Positions 30,245 through 38,790 of a DNA stretch of 64,000 nucleotides are shown one piece after another (the first letter of the stretch is position 1; every line of letters begins with the position of its first letter). The notes under the pieces are model-generated. The model was not told where the DNA came from. It saw only the letters and a list, made by a program, of their open reading frames with translations, and searched no databases. Source of the DNA: Corynebacterium camporealensis (GTDB lineage: Bacteria > Actinomycetota > Actinomycetes > Mycobacteriales > Mycobacteriaceae); the NCBI RefSeq assembly GCF_000980815.1, contig NZ_CP011311.1, positions 2,070,773-2,134,772 on the forward strand, read 5' to 3'. Both the position numbers and the translations under genes were made by a program.

Positions 30245-32332
30245 ATGACGCTGCGCGGCCGCAACCTGCTATCTAACCTGTTTACTTCCTCCCGATCCAG
30301 CCTGACCTGCACCTACAAGTGCGGCAATGCCTGCTTCGGCAACTGCGATAACCCATCGTCCAATCCCTATTTTGGCGACCAGTTCTCCCGTCGTACTGCG
30401 CTGCGCGCCGGTGGCCTAACCGTGGTCACCGTCGGTGGCTCGGCCGCCCTGGCTGCCTGCTCGAACCCGGAGGAACGGGCGGAGATGGGGGCATCGGAAA
30501 GCGCTGGCACCACCACCGCTGAAGTGGAGCTGACCTCCGCGGAAGGCATGCATTTCGACGCCGTGCAGCCGAACACCGAGGACAAGGTGGTCATCCCGGA
30601 CGGCTACGAACAGTCCGTGCTGATTGCATGGGGCGACCCGCTTTTCAAAGACGCCCCGGAATTCGACGTCCATAACCAAACCGCCGCTGCTGCCGAGAAG
30701 CAGTTCGGCTTCAACAACGACTTCGCCGGCCTGCTCAAGCACCCCGACGACCCGAACCGATTGGTGTATGTCTGCTCGCACGAGTACACCACCGAGCCGA
30801 TGATGTTCCCGGATTATGACCCGGACAACCCAACCGAAGAGCAGGTCAAGATTGGCTGGGCAGGCCACGGCCATTCCATTCTGGAGGTCTCCAAGGTCGG
30901 CGATACCGGCGAGCTGAAGCGCGAGTTTGGCCCGCTCAACCGCCGTATCACCGCCACCACCCCGTTCCGCCTGGTGGGCCCGGCCGCAGGCGACAAGCTG
31001 GTGCAAACCGACGCTGATCCGTCCGGTAAGGAAGTCAAGGGCACGCTGAACAACTGCTCCGGCGGTATCACCCCGTGGCAGACCATGCTCTCTGGCGAGG
31101 AGAACTTCGACCAGTACTTCCGCGGCAAGGCCAAAGATAAGAAGGCGCAGGCCTCCCTGGAACGCTTCGGCATTGAGGAAGAGGAATCGGAGCGCAAGTG
31201 GGAGCGTTTCGATGACCGCTTCGACGTCGCCAAGACCCCAAATGAGCCCAACCGCTTTGGCTGGATTGTGGAAATCAACCCGCTGGACCCGGACTCCACC
31301 CCGATTAAGCACACTGCATTGGGCCGCTTTAAGCACGAGGCGGGCAACATCCACATTGCTGACGATGGCACCGTGGTCTGCTACTCCGGCGATGATTCGC
31401 GCTTTGAGTACATCTACAAGTTCATCTCCACCAAGAAATACATCGAAGGCGACCTGGAACATAACCTGTCGATTCTCGACCACGGCACCTTGTACGTGGC
31501 CAAGATGGAAGGCAACTCCCCGGAAGAAGAAATCGACGGCTCCGGCGTACTGCCTGAGGACGGCCTCTTCGATGGCTCCGGTACGTGGGTCAAGCTGCTG
31601 ACCTCCGATACGGAAAACAACAAGTTCGAATCCCACGTCGACGGCTTCAGCGCGGCGGAAGTTGCCGTGTTCACCCGTGAGGCCGCCGACAAGGTCGGTG
31701 CCACCAAGATGGACCGCCCCGAAGACATCGAGGTCCACCCGGACACCGCGAAGGTCTACGTCGCGCTGACCAACAACTCCTACCGCGGCGCTACCGGCGA
31801 AGATGCCGAGAAGAACAAAGAGGAGCCTATGGAATGGGCACCGATTAAGGAAAACAAAAACGGCATGGTCATGGAAATCGAGGACGACCACGCCGGCGAG
31901 AAGTTCTCCTGGAACCTGTTTATCGTCTGCGGCGACCCGCGTGAGGCAAACACCTACTTCGGCGGCTTCGACAAAGAGAAGGTCTCCCCAATTTCCTGCC
32001 CGGACAACTTGGCCTTCGACAACCACGGCAACATGTGGATTTCCACCGACGGCAACGCCTTAGATTCCAACGACGGCCTTTACGCCGTAACCACCGAGGG
32101 CGAAACCCGCGGCGAGCTCAAGTGCTTCCTCACCGTCCCGGCCGGCGCGGAGACCTGCGGGCCCATCGTCACCGACGAGCGCGTCATGGTCAACGTCCAG
32201 CACCCGGGCGAAGCTGACGATGCCACCTTCGACGCCCCGACCTCCCACTGGCCCGACGGCGGCAACTCCACCCCACGCCCGGCCGTCGCCGTGGTCTGGA
32301 AGAAGGACGGCAACATCGGGGTAGAGGCCTAG
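30245..32332 (+). CDS. PhoX-family alkaline phosphatase, Tat-exported lipoprotein
   Basis: A 695-residue DUF839/PhoX protein. A Cys-rich start (CTYKCGNACFGNCDN) is followed by a twin-arginine signal (SRRTALRAGG) whose core ends in LAAC, so the enzyme is folded and metal-loaded inside, Tat-exported and lipidated. The beta-propeller core carries the family EWGD-like IAWGDPLF, CSHEYTTEPMMF, GITPWQTMLSGEE and PEDIEVHPD segments that ligate calcium and iron in PhoX. ATG 30245 has TGGAG eight bases upstream. It is expected to release phosphate from phosphomonoesters at the cell surface. Confidence 0.88.
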   Translation: MTLRGRNLLSNLFTSSRSSLTCTYKCGNACFGNCDNPSSNPYFGDQFSRRTALRAGGLTVVTVGGSAALAACSNPEERAEMGASESAGTTTAEVELTSAEGMHFDAVQPNTEDKVVIPDGYEQSVLIAWGDPLFKDAPEFDVHNQTAAAAEKQFGFNNDFAGLLKHPDDPNRLVYVCSHEYTTEPMMFPDYDPDNPTEEQVKIGWAGHGHSILEVSKVGDTGELKREFGPLNRRITATTPFRLVGPAAGDKLVQTDADPSGKEVKGTLNNCSGGITPWQTMLSGEENFDQYFRGKAKDKKAQASLERFGIEEEESERKWERFDDRFDVAKTPNEPNRFGWIVEINPLDPDSTPIKHTALGRFKHEAGNIHIADDGTVVCYSGDDSRFEYIYKFISTKKYIEGDLEHNLSILDHGTLYVAKMEGNSPEEEIDGSGVLPEDGLFDGSGTWVKLLTSDTENNKFESHVDGFSAAEVAVFTREAADKVGATKMDRPEDIEVHPDTAKVYVALTNNSYRGATGEDAEKNKEEPMEWAPIKENKNGMVMEIEDDHAGEKFSWNLFIVCGDPREANTYFGGFDKEKVSPISCPDNLAFDNHGNMWISTDGNALDSNDGLYAVTTEGETRGELKCFLTVPAGAETCGPIVTDERVMVNVQHPGEADDATFDAPTSHWPDGGNSTPRPAVAVVWKKDGNIGVEA

Positions 32333-32385
32333 CACGCTTCACCCCCACCCCGGCGCGCCCGGGAGCAGCGCTTTACGATGACCTG

Positions 32386-32417
32386 CCGATATGTGAGATC
32401 TCTTTCTCGCATATCGG
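32386..32417. repeat. 13-bp-arm hairpin between phoX and cstA
   Basis: CCGATATGTGAGA (32386-32398) pairs with TCTCGCATATCGG (32405-32417) apart from one T-G wobble. Without a T-run it may be a weak phoX terminator or an operator-like site for cstA. Confidence 0.5.
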
Positions 32418-32515
32418 GATTAACCTCCCCCAGGCGCAGACAGGCCAATTGTGACGTGGCATACTATCTCCACTGCGATTTGATTGTGAACTAGAGCTCT
32501 TATGTGGAGATGGCT

Positions 32516-34255
32516 ATGAACTCGTTGATTTTGGTTTTTATCGGCCTGGCCATGATGGCCGCAGGTTATCTGCTGTATTCGAAGTTTCTGGGCAAACACA
32601 TCTTTAAGCTCTCTCCGAACTACACCACCCCGGCGCACCGCCAGGAAGATGGTGTCGACTTCGTCCCAACGAATAAGTACGTGCTCTGGGGCCACCACTT
32701 CACTTCCGTGGCTGGTGCGGCGCCAATTATCGGCCCGGCCGTCGCGGTCATTTGGGGTTGGGTCCCAGCATTTTTGTGGGTGACCATCGGCACCGTGTTC
32801 ATGGCCGGCATGCATGACCTGGGTGCCCTGTGGGCATCGCAGCGTCACCGCGGCCAGTCCATCGGTACGCTGTCGGGCCGCTACATCGGCACGCGTGGCC
32901 GCAACCTCTTCCTCGTGGTCATCTTCCTGCTGCTGCTTATGGTGAATGCAGCGTTTGCCGTGGTGATTTCTGACCTGTTGGTCTCCACCCCGACTGCTGT
33001 GATTCCGACCTGGGGCGCCATCGTCGTCGCCGTGCTCATCGGCCAGGCCATCTACCGCTTCAACTGGAACCTGCCGCTGGTCTCCGTCGTGGGTGTTATC
33101 ACTCTCTACGGCCTGATGATTCTCGGCGACCGCGTGCCAGTCGTCCTGCCGGATACCGTCCTGGGCATCCCGGCCAATGGCGTGTGGATCATCTTGCTAT
33201 TCATCTACGCGTTTATCGCATCCCTGCTGCCGGTGTGGGTCCTGCTGCAGCCGCGCGACTACATCAATGGCCTGCAGCTCTTCGTCGGCCTGGGCATCCT
33301 CTACGGTTCCTTCCTGCTCACCCGCCCGGAGGTCGTCGCACCAACGCTGCGCGACAACGTTCCGGAAGGTACCCCGTCGATCTTCCCGCTGCTGTTCGTC
33401 ACCATCGCGTGTGGTGCCATCTCTGGTTTCCACGGCATCGTGGCTTCCGGTACCTCGTCGAAGCAGATCGATAAAGAGACTGACGTTCGCTTCGTCGGTT
33501 ACTTCGGTGCGGTCGGTGAAGGCCTGCTGGCACTGGGCACCATCGTCGCGGTGACCTCTGGCTTCCGCACCATCGCAGATTGGGAGAACATCTACTCCGA
33601 GTGGAACGCCGGCGGTGTTGGCGCCTTCGTTGAAGGTGGCGGCAACCTCATGAACGAGGGCCTGGGCATCCCGAACTCCCTGTCGGCAACCATCCTTGCC
33701 ACCATGGCCGTGCTTTTTGCCGCAACCACGATGGACTCCGGTGTGCGTCTGCAGCGCCTGGTCGTCCAGGAAATCGGCGAAATCATCGGCCTTCGCCTGA
33801 CCACCCTGATTGCCACCATCATCGCCGTGGGTCTCTCCTTCGGCCTGACCTTCTCCGCCGGCACGGACGGCTCCGGTGGCATGACCATCTGGCCGCTGTT
33901 CGGCACCACCAACCAGCTCATGGCAGGCCTGTCGCTGTCCATCCTGGTCATCATCCTGACCTACCTGCGCCGCCCGACCTGGCCTGTCCTCATCCCATTG
34001 GTGTTTGTCACCATCATGTCGCTGTGGGCAGCCGTCCTCCAGTTGGGCAGCCTCTTTGCCGAGGGCAACTGGCTCCTGCTGGTCATCGACCTCATCATCG
34101 TCTGCGCCGCCATCTGGGTCATCATTGAGGCCACCGCGGCCATCCGCAAGGCCCGCAAGTCCCCGCAGATTACCTGGACTGACGACGACGAAGACGCCCC
34201 GCTGCCCGGCGAGCAAACCCAAGAAACTGCGACCGCCCAGTCCCGCACCGAGTAA
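32516..34255 (+). CDS. cstA: Carbon starvation protein A, putative pyruvate/peptide transporter
   Basis: A 579-residue polytopic membrane protein with about 15-16 helices. The PF02554 signature is clear: LWGHHFTSVAGAAPIIGPAVAVIWG, then GTVFMAGMHDLGALW and SGFHGIVASGTSSKQI. E. coli CstA (701 residues) takes up pyruvate and influences peptide use; this shorter form is common in Actinobacteria. Start ATG 32516, with GGAG six bases upstream. The last base of its stop codon is the first base of the next gene's ATG, so the CC-terminated small protein is coupled to it. Confidence 0.9.
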   Translation: MNSLILVFIGLAMMAAGYLLYSKFLGKHIFKLSPNYTTPAHRQEDGVDFVPTNKYVLWGHHFTSVAGAAPIIGPAVAVIWGWVPAFLWVTIGTVFMAGMHDLGALWASQRHRGQSIGTLSGRYIGTRGRNLFLVVIFLLLLMVNAAFAVVISDLLVSTPTAVIPTWGAIVVAVLIGQAIYRFNWNLPLVSVVGVITLYGLMILGDRVPVVLPDTVLGIPANGVWIILLFIYAFIASLLPVWVLLQPRDYINGLQLFVGLGILYGSFLLTRPEVVAPTLRDNVPEGTPSIFPLLFVTIACGAISGFHGIVASGTSSKQIDKETDVRFVGYFGAVGEGLLALGTIVAVTSGFRTIADWENIYSEWNAGGVGAFVEGGGNLMNEGLGIPNSLSATILATMAVLFAATTMDSGVRLQRLVVQEIGEIIGLRLTTLIATIIAVGLSFGLTFSAGTDGSGGMTIWPLFGTTNQLMAGLSLSILVIILTYLRRPTWPVLIPLVFVTIMSLWAAVLQLGSLFAEGNWLLLVIDLIIVCAAIWVIIEATAAIRKARKSPQITWTDDDEDAPLPGEQTQETATAQSRTE

Positions 34256-34512
34256 TGCTGGACAAGCTCAAAGCACTCGCACATGGGCTCAACGAGTACT
34301 ACCAGGCGCCATATCGGGCGACCTTCGCTAAGGCCCAGCAGCAAGAAGATGACTTCTTCCGCCTGCTGGTCTTATCGGAGGCCCTCGGCATCCCCAACCC
34401 GGCGAGCTACTACACCCTAGAGCTCCTCCCGCTGGTCTACGAGGACTTCCACGCCTGGCACCGCCGCATGGGCATGGCCAACTCCCCACTGGAGGGCATC
34501 CGATGCTGCTAA
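34255..34512 (+). CDS. cory-CC-star protein
   Basis: An 85-residue soluble protein ending in Cys-Cys immediately before the stop (PLEGIRCC). This C-terminus and the neighbouring ArsA-like ATPase define the cory-CC-star family as I recall it. The middle part is helical with aromatic residues (EYYQAPYRATFAKAQQQEDD, YEDFHAWHRRMG). The CC-stop codons TGC TGC TAA overlap the ATG of the ATPase gene. E. coli cstA is likewise followed by a small protein gene (ybdD, DUF466) whose product, from memory, also ends in CC, so a role as CstA partner is a reasonable inference. Confidence 0.8.
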   Translation: MLDKLKALAHGLNEYYQAPYRATFAKAQQQEDDFFRLLVLSEALGIPNPASYYTLELLPLVYEDFHAWHRRMGMANSPLEGIRCC

Positions 34513-35459
34513 ATCCCCCACCGATTACGTTCTTCGGCGGCAAGGGCGGCGTGGGCAAGACCACCTTGGCTGCTGCCACCGCCCGCAACCTCGCCCAGGC
34601 CGGGCGATCCGTTCTGTTGGTCTCCACGGACCCGGCGCACAACTTGGGCCACATCTGGGGCACCACGCTTTCCGATGCCCCCACCATCCTCCAGCCAGGT
34701 CTCACCGCCATCGAGCTCGACCCGGCGCGCACCACCGAAGAACACCTGCGTAGCGTCGGTGCGAACCTGCGCAAGTTCATGCCGGAGCACCTCCACAAAG
34801 AAATCACCCGTCACCTTGATCTCGCGCGCAATTCGCCCGGCACCCACGAGGCCGCACTGCTCGAGCGCATTGCCGAACTTATCGAGCACGCCGAGGATTA
34901 CGACCACCTCATCTTCGATACCGCGCCTTCCGGGCACACCACACGCCTGCTGGAGCTGCCTGAGGTCATGGCGGCTTATACCGACGGCCTGCTCGCTCGG
35001 CGCGAGAAGTCTGAGAAATTCGGCAGCCTGGTCAGCGGCATGGCCGGTTCCGATAATGCGACCTCTACCCGCACTGATCCGACTGCCCGGCGCAACCAAG
35101 AGATTCGCTCCACCCTTCTCAAGCGGCGCCGTCGCTTTGAGAAACTCCGTGCAGCGCTTTCCGATGCCCAGCGCACCGGCTTCTACATCGTTCTTACCCC
35201 GGAACGCCTCCCGGTCTTAGAAAGCACCGAACTGCACGCTGAACTCACCGACAACGGCATCCGCGTGGCAGGGCTCATCGTCAATCGCTGCATCCCGGAG
35301 GAAGCTGGCGAATTCCTTGCTGCCCGCCGCGCCGCCGAACAGGACGCGCTTGAGTTGCTGAAGCAGCGCCTTCCCGACGAGCAACCGCTCCTACTCCCTT
35401 GGTTACCCCAAGAAATCGGCGATGCGGATGCCCTGGATGAACTCGCCCAAAGGATCTAG
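34503..35459 (+). CDS. ArsA/Get3-family ATPase
   Basis: A 318-residue P-loop ATPase of the anion-transporting (ArsA/GET3) family. Deviant Walker A is GGKGGVGKTT near residue 12; switch I VSTDPAHNLGHIWG and switch II FDTAPSGHTTRLLELP are typical. Only one Cys is present (NRCIPEE), so neither the three arsenite-binding Cys of ArsA nor the Get3 CxxC is conserved; a role in arsenic efflux is unlikely. It overlaps the cory-CC-star gene by ten bases. Function is open: delivery of a membrane protein or maturation of CstA are possibilities. Confidence 0.85.
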   Translation: MLLNPPPITFFGGKGGVGKTTLAAATARNLAQAGRSVLLVSTDPAHNLGHIWGTTLSDAPTILQPGLTAIELDPARTTEEHLRSVGANLRKFMPEHLHKEITRHLDLARNSPGTHEAALLERIAELIEHAEDYDHLIFDTAPSGHTTRLLELPEVMAAYTDGLLARREKSEKFGSLVSGMAGSDNATSTRTDPTARRNQEIRSTLLKRRRRFEKLRAALSDAQRTGFYIVLTPERLPVLESTELHAELTDNGIRVAGLIVNRCIPEEAGEFLAARRAAEQDALELLKQRLPDEQPLLLPWLPQEIGDADALDELAQRI

Positions 35460-35462
35460 GTC

Positions 35463-35687
35463 CTACTTCTTGTTCCGGGCGGCTTCCTCGATTTTCGCCA
35501 GGGACACAATCATTGACGACACCATTCGCTTCGCCGTCATCTCTTTCCCTGCATTGCTCAGGGCGCGGGTTTCATCAATCATCCGTTCAATCCACATCCG
35601 AGTCCACGGTGATTCTTCATCTGAGATGTACTCCCGGCTGCCCTCAAAAATGGATTGGAACTCCTCATTCGACAGGTCCTGACCCAT
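35463..35687 (-). CDS. Conserved hypothetical protein at the end of the panC operon
   Basis: A 74-residue cytoplasmic protein starting MGQDLSNEEFQSIFEG. AGGAG eight bases upstream overlaps the stop of panC, which fixes the start at ATG 35687 rather than further up. It looks wholly helical and amphipathic (WTRMWIERMIDETRAL; SMIVSLAKIEEAARNK). I do not recognise a family. Confidence 0.6.
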   Translation of the reverse strand: MGQDLSNEEFQSIFEGSREYISDEESPWTRMWIERMIDETRALSNAGKEMTAKRMVSSMIVSLAKIEEAARNKK

Positions 35688-35697
35688 CGCCGCACTC

Positions 35698-36498
35698 CTA
35701 ACTGCCGTCGATGTTGCGGAAGCCAATTCCCAACGGTAGCCCCGCATTATCGATGAGGCGAACATCGCCGAAGGTCGCTGCTACGAGCAAGCGGGCATCG
35801 CCTTCCTCAGGTGCTTCACCAAGGTCACGGCCACGCAGCTCCAGATATTCTGGCTCGACACCCGCGGCATCGAGGACGGCACGGGCGGTCTCGAGGACCT
35901 TCTCAGCGCCTTCTTCAGCGGCATAGGCACCGGCGGTCAGGGCGGCGGAGAGTGCGGAGGCGGCCTCGCGGGCATCGGTAGGTACGTGCGTGTTACGCAG
36001 GCTCATAGCCACGCCTTCTGGGGTGCGCACCGTCGGCACGCCCTGCACGCGCACGCCCAAATGCAGGTCAACGACGGCCTGCTGGAGTGCGATGAGCAGC
36101 TCGTAGTCCTTCTCGCCAACGACGATGTCGCTGGGGCGCACGGCACCTAGCATCGCCACCAACTGGGTCAGGGGTGCAGCCAGATCGGTCTCCATGCCGA
36201 AGTCGTCCGGTACGACCTGGGTGCGCTGGCCGCGCGGGAAGAGATCGTCTGTGGTGTACTGCCAGATGAAGTCGACGTTTTCCTCGATAAGCGCTTGGGC
36301 GTCCTGCTCATCTGTACTGCTCAACGCAACTACGACGATGCCGCCGCGGATGCGACGGGCCGCGCGCACCAGGTTGATGTGACCTGCGTGAACGCCCTCG
36401 CCCAGCGGCACGAGGACGACCGGCTTGCCCTTCTTGGCAAAAGCCGAGCCCACCATGCCGATGCGCTGGATATCGTCGATAAGTGGCGGCTGGATCAT
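35698..36498 (-). CDS. panC: Pantoate-beta-alanine ligase-like protein (divergent PanC)
   Basis: A 266-residue member of the PanC nucleotidyltransferase family. The HIGH-like site reads GEGVHAGHINLV, with GEKDYELLIALQQAV and PTVRTPEGVAMSLRNTHV in place of the KMSKS-like region. The second conserved block, normally FVNPTQF, is replaced by ALSSTDEQD, and the usual R-P-G-H-F-x-G-V loop is shortened. Pantoate binding may therefore be altered. The position corresponds to panC (Rv3602c), though panD is not next to it. ATG 36498 has GGAGGAG five bases upstream and overlaps the previous gene. Confidence 0.75.
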   Translation of the reverse strand: MIQPPLIDDIQRIGMVGSAFAKKGKPVVLVPLGEGVHAGHINLVRAARRIRGGIVVVALSSTDEQDAQALIEENVDFIWQYTTDDLFPRGQRTQVVPDDFGMETDLAAPLTQLVAMLGAVRPSDIVVGEKDYELLIALQQAVVDLHLGVRVQGVPTVRTPEGVAMSLRNTHVPTDAREAASALSAALTAGAYAAEEGAEKVLETARAVLDAAGVEPEYLELRGRDLGEAPEEGDARLLVAATFGDVRLIDNAGLPLGIGFRNIDGS

Positions 36499-37154
36499 GA
36501 ATTCTCCTCCTGGAATGCCCACATTTCGAGTGCGTGGCGGTCTTCAACTTCGCCTAAGCGGCGAACAGATTCGACATAGGCCCGGCGCAATCCGGGCTCA
36601 GTGATGTAGCGATAAGCAGCGCGTACGGCGGATTCATCGATGGCGGGCATGTCAGGATCGTCGACGAGGTCCAGCTCCAGATGGGCTTTGCCGCTTAACC
36701 GGGCGAGCACCTGCGCATAGTACAACCGGGCGGCATACAGGCCGCGCTCGTCTTCGTTCAGCGCAATCGTCACCGCGTGCATCTCGGCCGTGAGCAGCCC
36801 GGCGATGGTCTCACCCAGCTCATCCAAAGCAGTCAATGCCCACCGCCCCTGCTGAATAGGAGCGAGTGCTGCCACCACACATCCGCGAGTTTCCAACGGA
36901 TCAAGGTCCTGCACGCCGCGGCTCAGGCAGGTGTGCATCACGATAAGCCCGTCACGCACATGTTCTTCCACCACGTCGATGGCGCGCTGCAGGGCATCTT
37001 CCTCCACACCGAGGATGAGCAGGTCTGCCTCCGCGATGTTGGCTGGGTCCTGCACCAGGGACACGCTATGCCCGGCGGCTTCTAAGCCATCTGCTAGACG
37101 ACGCCCCGCCAGCGACGCCCCGAACAGTGCGACCCGCATGCGGGGTGCCTGCAT
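36495..37154 (-). CDS. Rossmann-fold / DUF2520-like protein (Rv3603c position)
   Basis: A 219-residue protein with an N-terminal dinucleotide-binding fold (RVALFGASLAGRRLADGLEAAGHSV) and an ADLLILGVEEDAL strand-turn typical of the NADP-binding DUF2520 group related to ketopantoate/pyrroline-carboxylate reductases. The second half is helical. It shares TAATG with the upstream gene stop and overlaps panC by four bases, so it is co-translated with pantothenate and folate genes. A reductase role in pantoate supply is possible but untested. Confidence 0.65.
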   Translation of the reverse strand: MQAPRMRVALFGASLAGRRLADGLEAAGHSVSLVQDPANIAEADLLILGVEEDALQRAIDVVEEHVRDGLIVMHTCLSRGVQDLDPLETRGCVVAALAPIQQGRWALTALDELGETIAGLLTAEMHAVTIALNEDERGLYAARLYYAQVLARLSGKAHLELDLVDDPDMPAIDESAVRAAYRYITEPGLRRAYVESVRRLGEVEDRHALEMWAFQEENS

Positions 37155-38308
37155 TAGTTGTCTTTCTTTCGCTGCGCGAGCAGTTCTGCCACCGTGACCG
37201 CACCCTTGCGGTGGGCATCGGAACGACGGCGCCCCGAACGAGTGGACTCTTGCTTAGCCTCCGCGTGCTGGGATGCAGCCTTTTCGGCCTGCTTTTTATC
37301 TATGCCGCGGTTCGGCTGCTGCGGTTTCGGCTGGACGGGAGCGGGGCCATCGGCAGGCGCGCGATGCTTAGATGCCGAGGTCTTCTCCTTGACCGCACCG
37401 AACTTCGCGGTCTCATCGCCACCAGCATCCCAGCGCACTGCCTGGAAGGAACCGGTATCGAAGCTCGGCTTCGACGGCTGCTTGGGCTGCGACTGCTTAG
37501 GCTTAGGCGCAGTCTTCTTTTCTGGCTGCTTGGTCTCAGCCTTCTTCGGCTCTGGCTTCTTGGCTTCAGTCTTCTTGGCCTCAGCCTTTGGCGCAGCAGG
37601 CTTCTTCGGCTCAGCCTTCTTTGGTTCCGGCTTCTTCGGGGTGCTGGCCTGGGTTGGGGTCTCTTCCTTGTCGCGGCGGATCTTTTCGCTGATGATGTCG
37701 TTCAGCGGATTGTCCTGGGCGCGCGATGCTCTCGGCTGGGAACCGAGGCGACCAGCGATGGCATCGGAGGTTGGCGCACCGGCGCTGGACTGAGTGAAGT
37801 CGACCTCTGGCTCACCGGCGGCCGCGCGGGTCTGAGCTTCTAGCTCCATGATGCGGCGGGCCTCCGCGCGCAGGGCGGCCGGCTCGTAGGTGTATTCGCG
37901 GCCAGACAGCTCTTCGAGCTGGGAACGAATGGTGGACAACTGCTCGCGGATCTCGGCGAGGATTTCCATGTCCGCATTGCTCGGCGCAGCGCCCTGGGAG
38001 CCGCCGGCCTCGCCGGCTGCGGCGTTGGCTGCGTCAAGTTCTGCGCGGTGGGCGCGCTCCTGCAGTTCCAGCTTGGTCTGCGATTCTTCAGCCTGACGAC
38101 GGTAGCGCACCACCAGGAAGAAACCGAGCACGGCGGCCCACAAGGCAGCAATCAGCGCCAGCTTGAGTGCGGCATCAGAGCCGGAGATCAGCATGACGAT
38201 GCTTGCAATAACCGCCAGCACCACCAGCACGATGAGGCCGATCTGGCCTGCATCGCGCGGAGTGGAGTCGTTTCCGGGGGACTGGTGTCGAGGAGCAGGC
38301 GATGTCAT
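37154..38308 (-). CDS. DUF6779-type membrane protein with Lys/Pro/Ala repeats
   Basis: A 384-residue protein. Two adjacent helices (IGLIVLVVLAVIASIVMLIS; LKLALIAALWAAVLGFFLVV) are followed by a coiled-coil stretch (RRQAEESQTKLELQERAHRAEL; EILAEIREQLSTIRSQLEEL) and a 100-residue low-complexity region of tandem K-P-E-P-K-K/A-E-P-K-K units. The C-terminus is basic. Gene order matches Rv3604c. The repeat is cytoplasmic and cationic and could bind DNA or membrane phospholipid; function is unknown. Confidence 0.65.
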   Translation of the reverse strand: MTSPAPRHQSPGNDSTPRDAGQIGLIVLVVLAVIASIVMLISGSDAALKLALIAALWAAVLGFFLVVRYRRQAEESQTKLELQERAHRAELDAANAAAGEAGGSQGAAPSNADMEILAEIREQLSTIRSQLEELSGREYTYEPAALRAEARRIMELEAQTRAAAGEPEVDFTQSSAGAPTSDAIAGRLGSQPRASRAQDNPLNDIISEKIRRDKEETPTQASTPKKPEPKKAEPKKPAAPKAEAKKTEAKKPEPKKAETKQPEKKTAPKPKQSQPKQPSKPSFDTGSFQAVRWDAGGDETAKFGAVKEKTSASKHRAPADGPAPVQPKPQQPNRGIDKKQAEKAASQHAEAKQESTRSGRRRSDAHRKGAVTVAELLAQRKKDN

Positions 38309-38313
38309 GAGGT

Positions 38314-38790
38314 CTAACTTACCGTTTGTTGTCCTTCGGTTGGAGGTGGGACCTCGCAGTGTCGCTCAAGCACGACACCGGCAACGGACATCGCCAGGCC
38401 ACCGAGCGCAGAAGAGATCACTCCGACCAGGTCATTGGAAGCAGCGACGAGTTCGCTAGCGCGTGGAATAACGTAGACCGCAATGCCCACATAAGCACCG
38501 CCGACGATGGCGCCGGTCCAGGCGGAAGCACGTCCCACCAGCATGAACTGCAAGATAGTCAGCGGGTTGAGCTGCGAATTATCCAGCCCGATACCGTGAG
38601 CGTCTTCTTCTTTGGCGCTACGCACCTTCCAGGTCAGCACGCCACAGACCACGGCCATCACCCACAACGTGATAGACACCGTCGCCGGAATAGCCAGCAT
38701 GGAGCCATAAAAGCGCGTGGTCAAAATGGCTGCGGCCGCCGCGACGAAGACGCCGGCACCAATCAGCGCACCAATGGAAGTCCTTTTCAT
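38314..38790 (-). CDS. DUF3180 membrane protein
   Basis: A 158-residue protein with four hydrophobic helices (IGALIGAGVFVAAAAAILTT; VSITLWVMAVVCGVLTW; AWTGAIVGGAYVGIAVYVI; VISSALGGLAMSVAGVVL). The PL-x-x-LQFMLVGRASAWTG loop between helices 2 and 3 is the DUF3180 signature. Its ATG overlaps the folK stop (ATGA). It occupies the Rv3605c slot and is always near folate genes in Corynebacteriales; function is unknown. Confidence 0.8.
   Translation of the reverse strand: MKRTSIGALIGAGVFVAAAAAILTTRFYGSMLAIPATVSITLWVMAVVCGVLTWKVRSAKEEDAHGIGLDNSQLNPLTILQFMLVGRASAWTGAIVGGAYVGIAVYVIPRASELVAASNDLVGVISSALGGLAMSVAGVVLERHCEVPPPTEGQQTVS

Noticed and set aside
30416..32026. 536-residue minus-strand frame opposite phoX
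   Set aside because: Antisense shadow of the PhoX gene, whose metal-site motifs are intact on the other strand.
34503..35459. Arsenite efflux ATPase
   Set aside because: The arsenite-coordinating Cys residues are absent and no arsB, arsC or arsR gene is near; family-level naming only.
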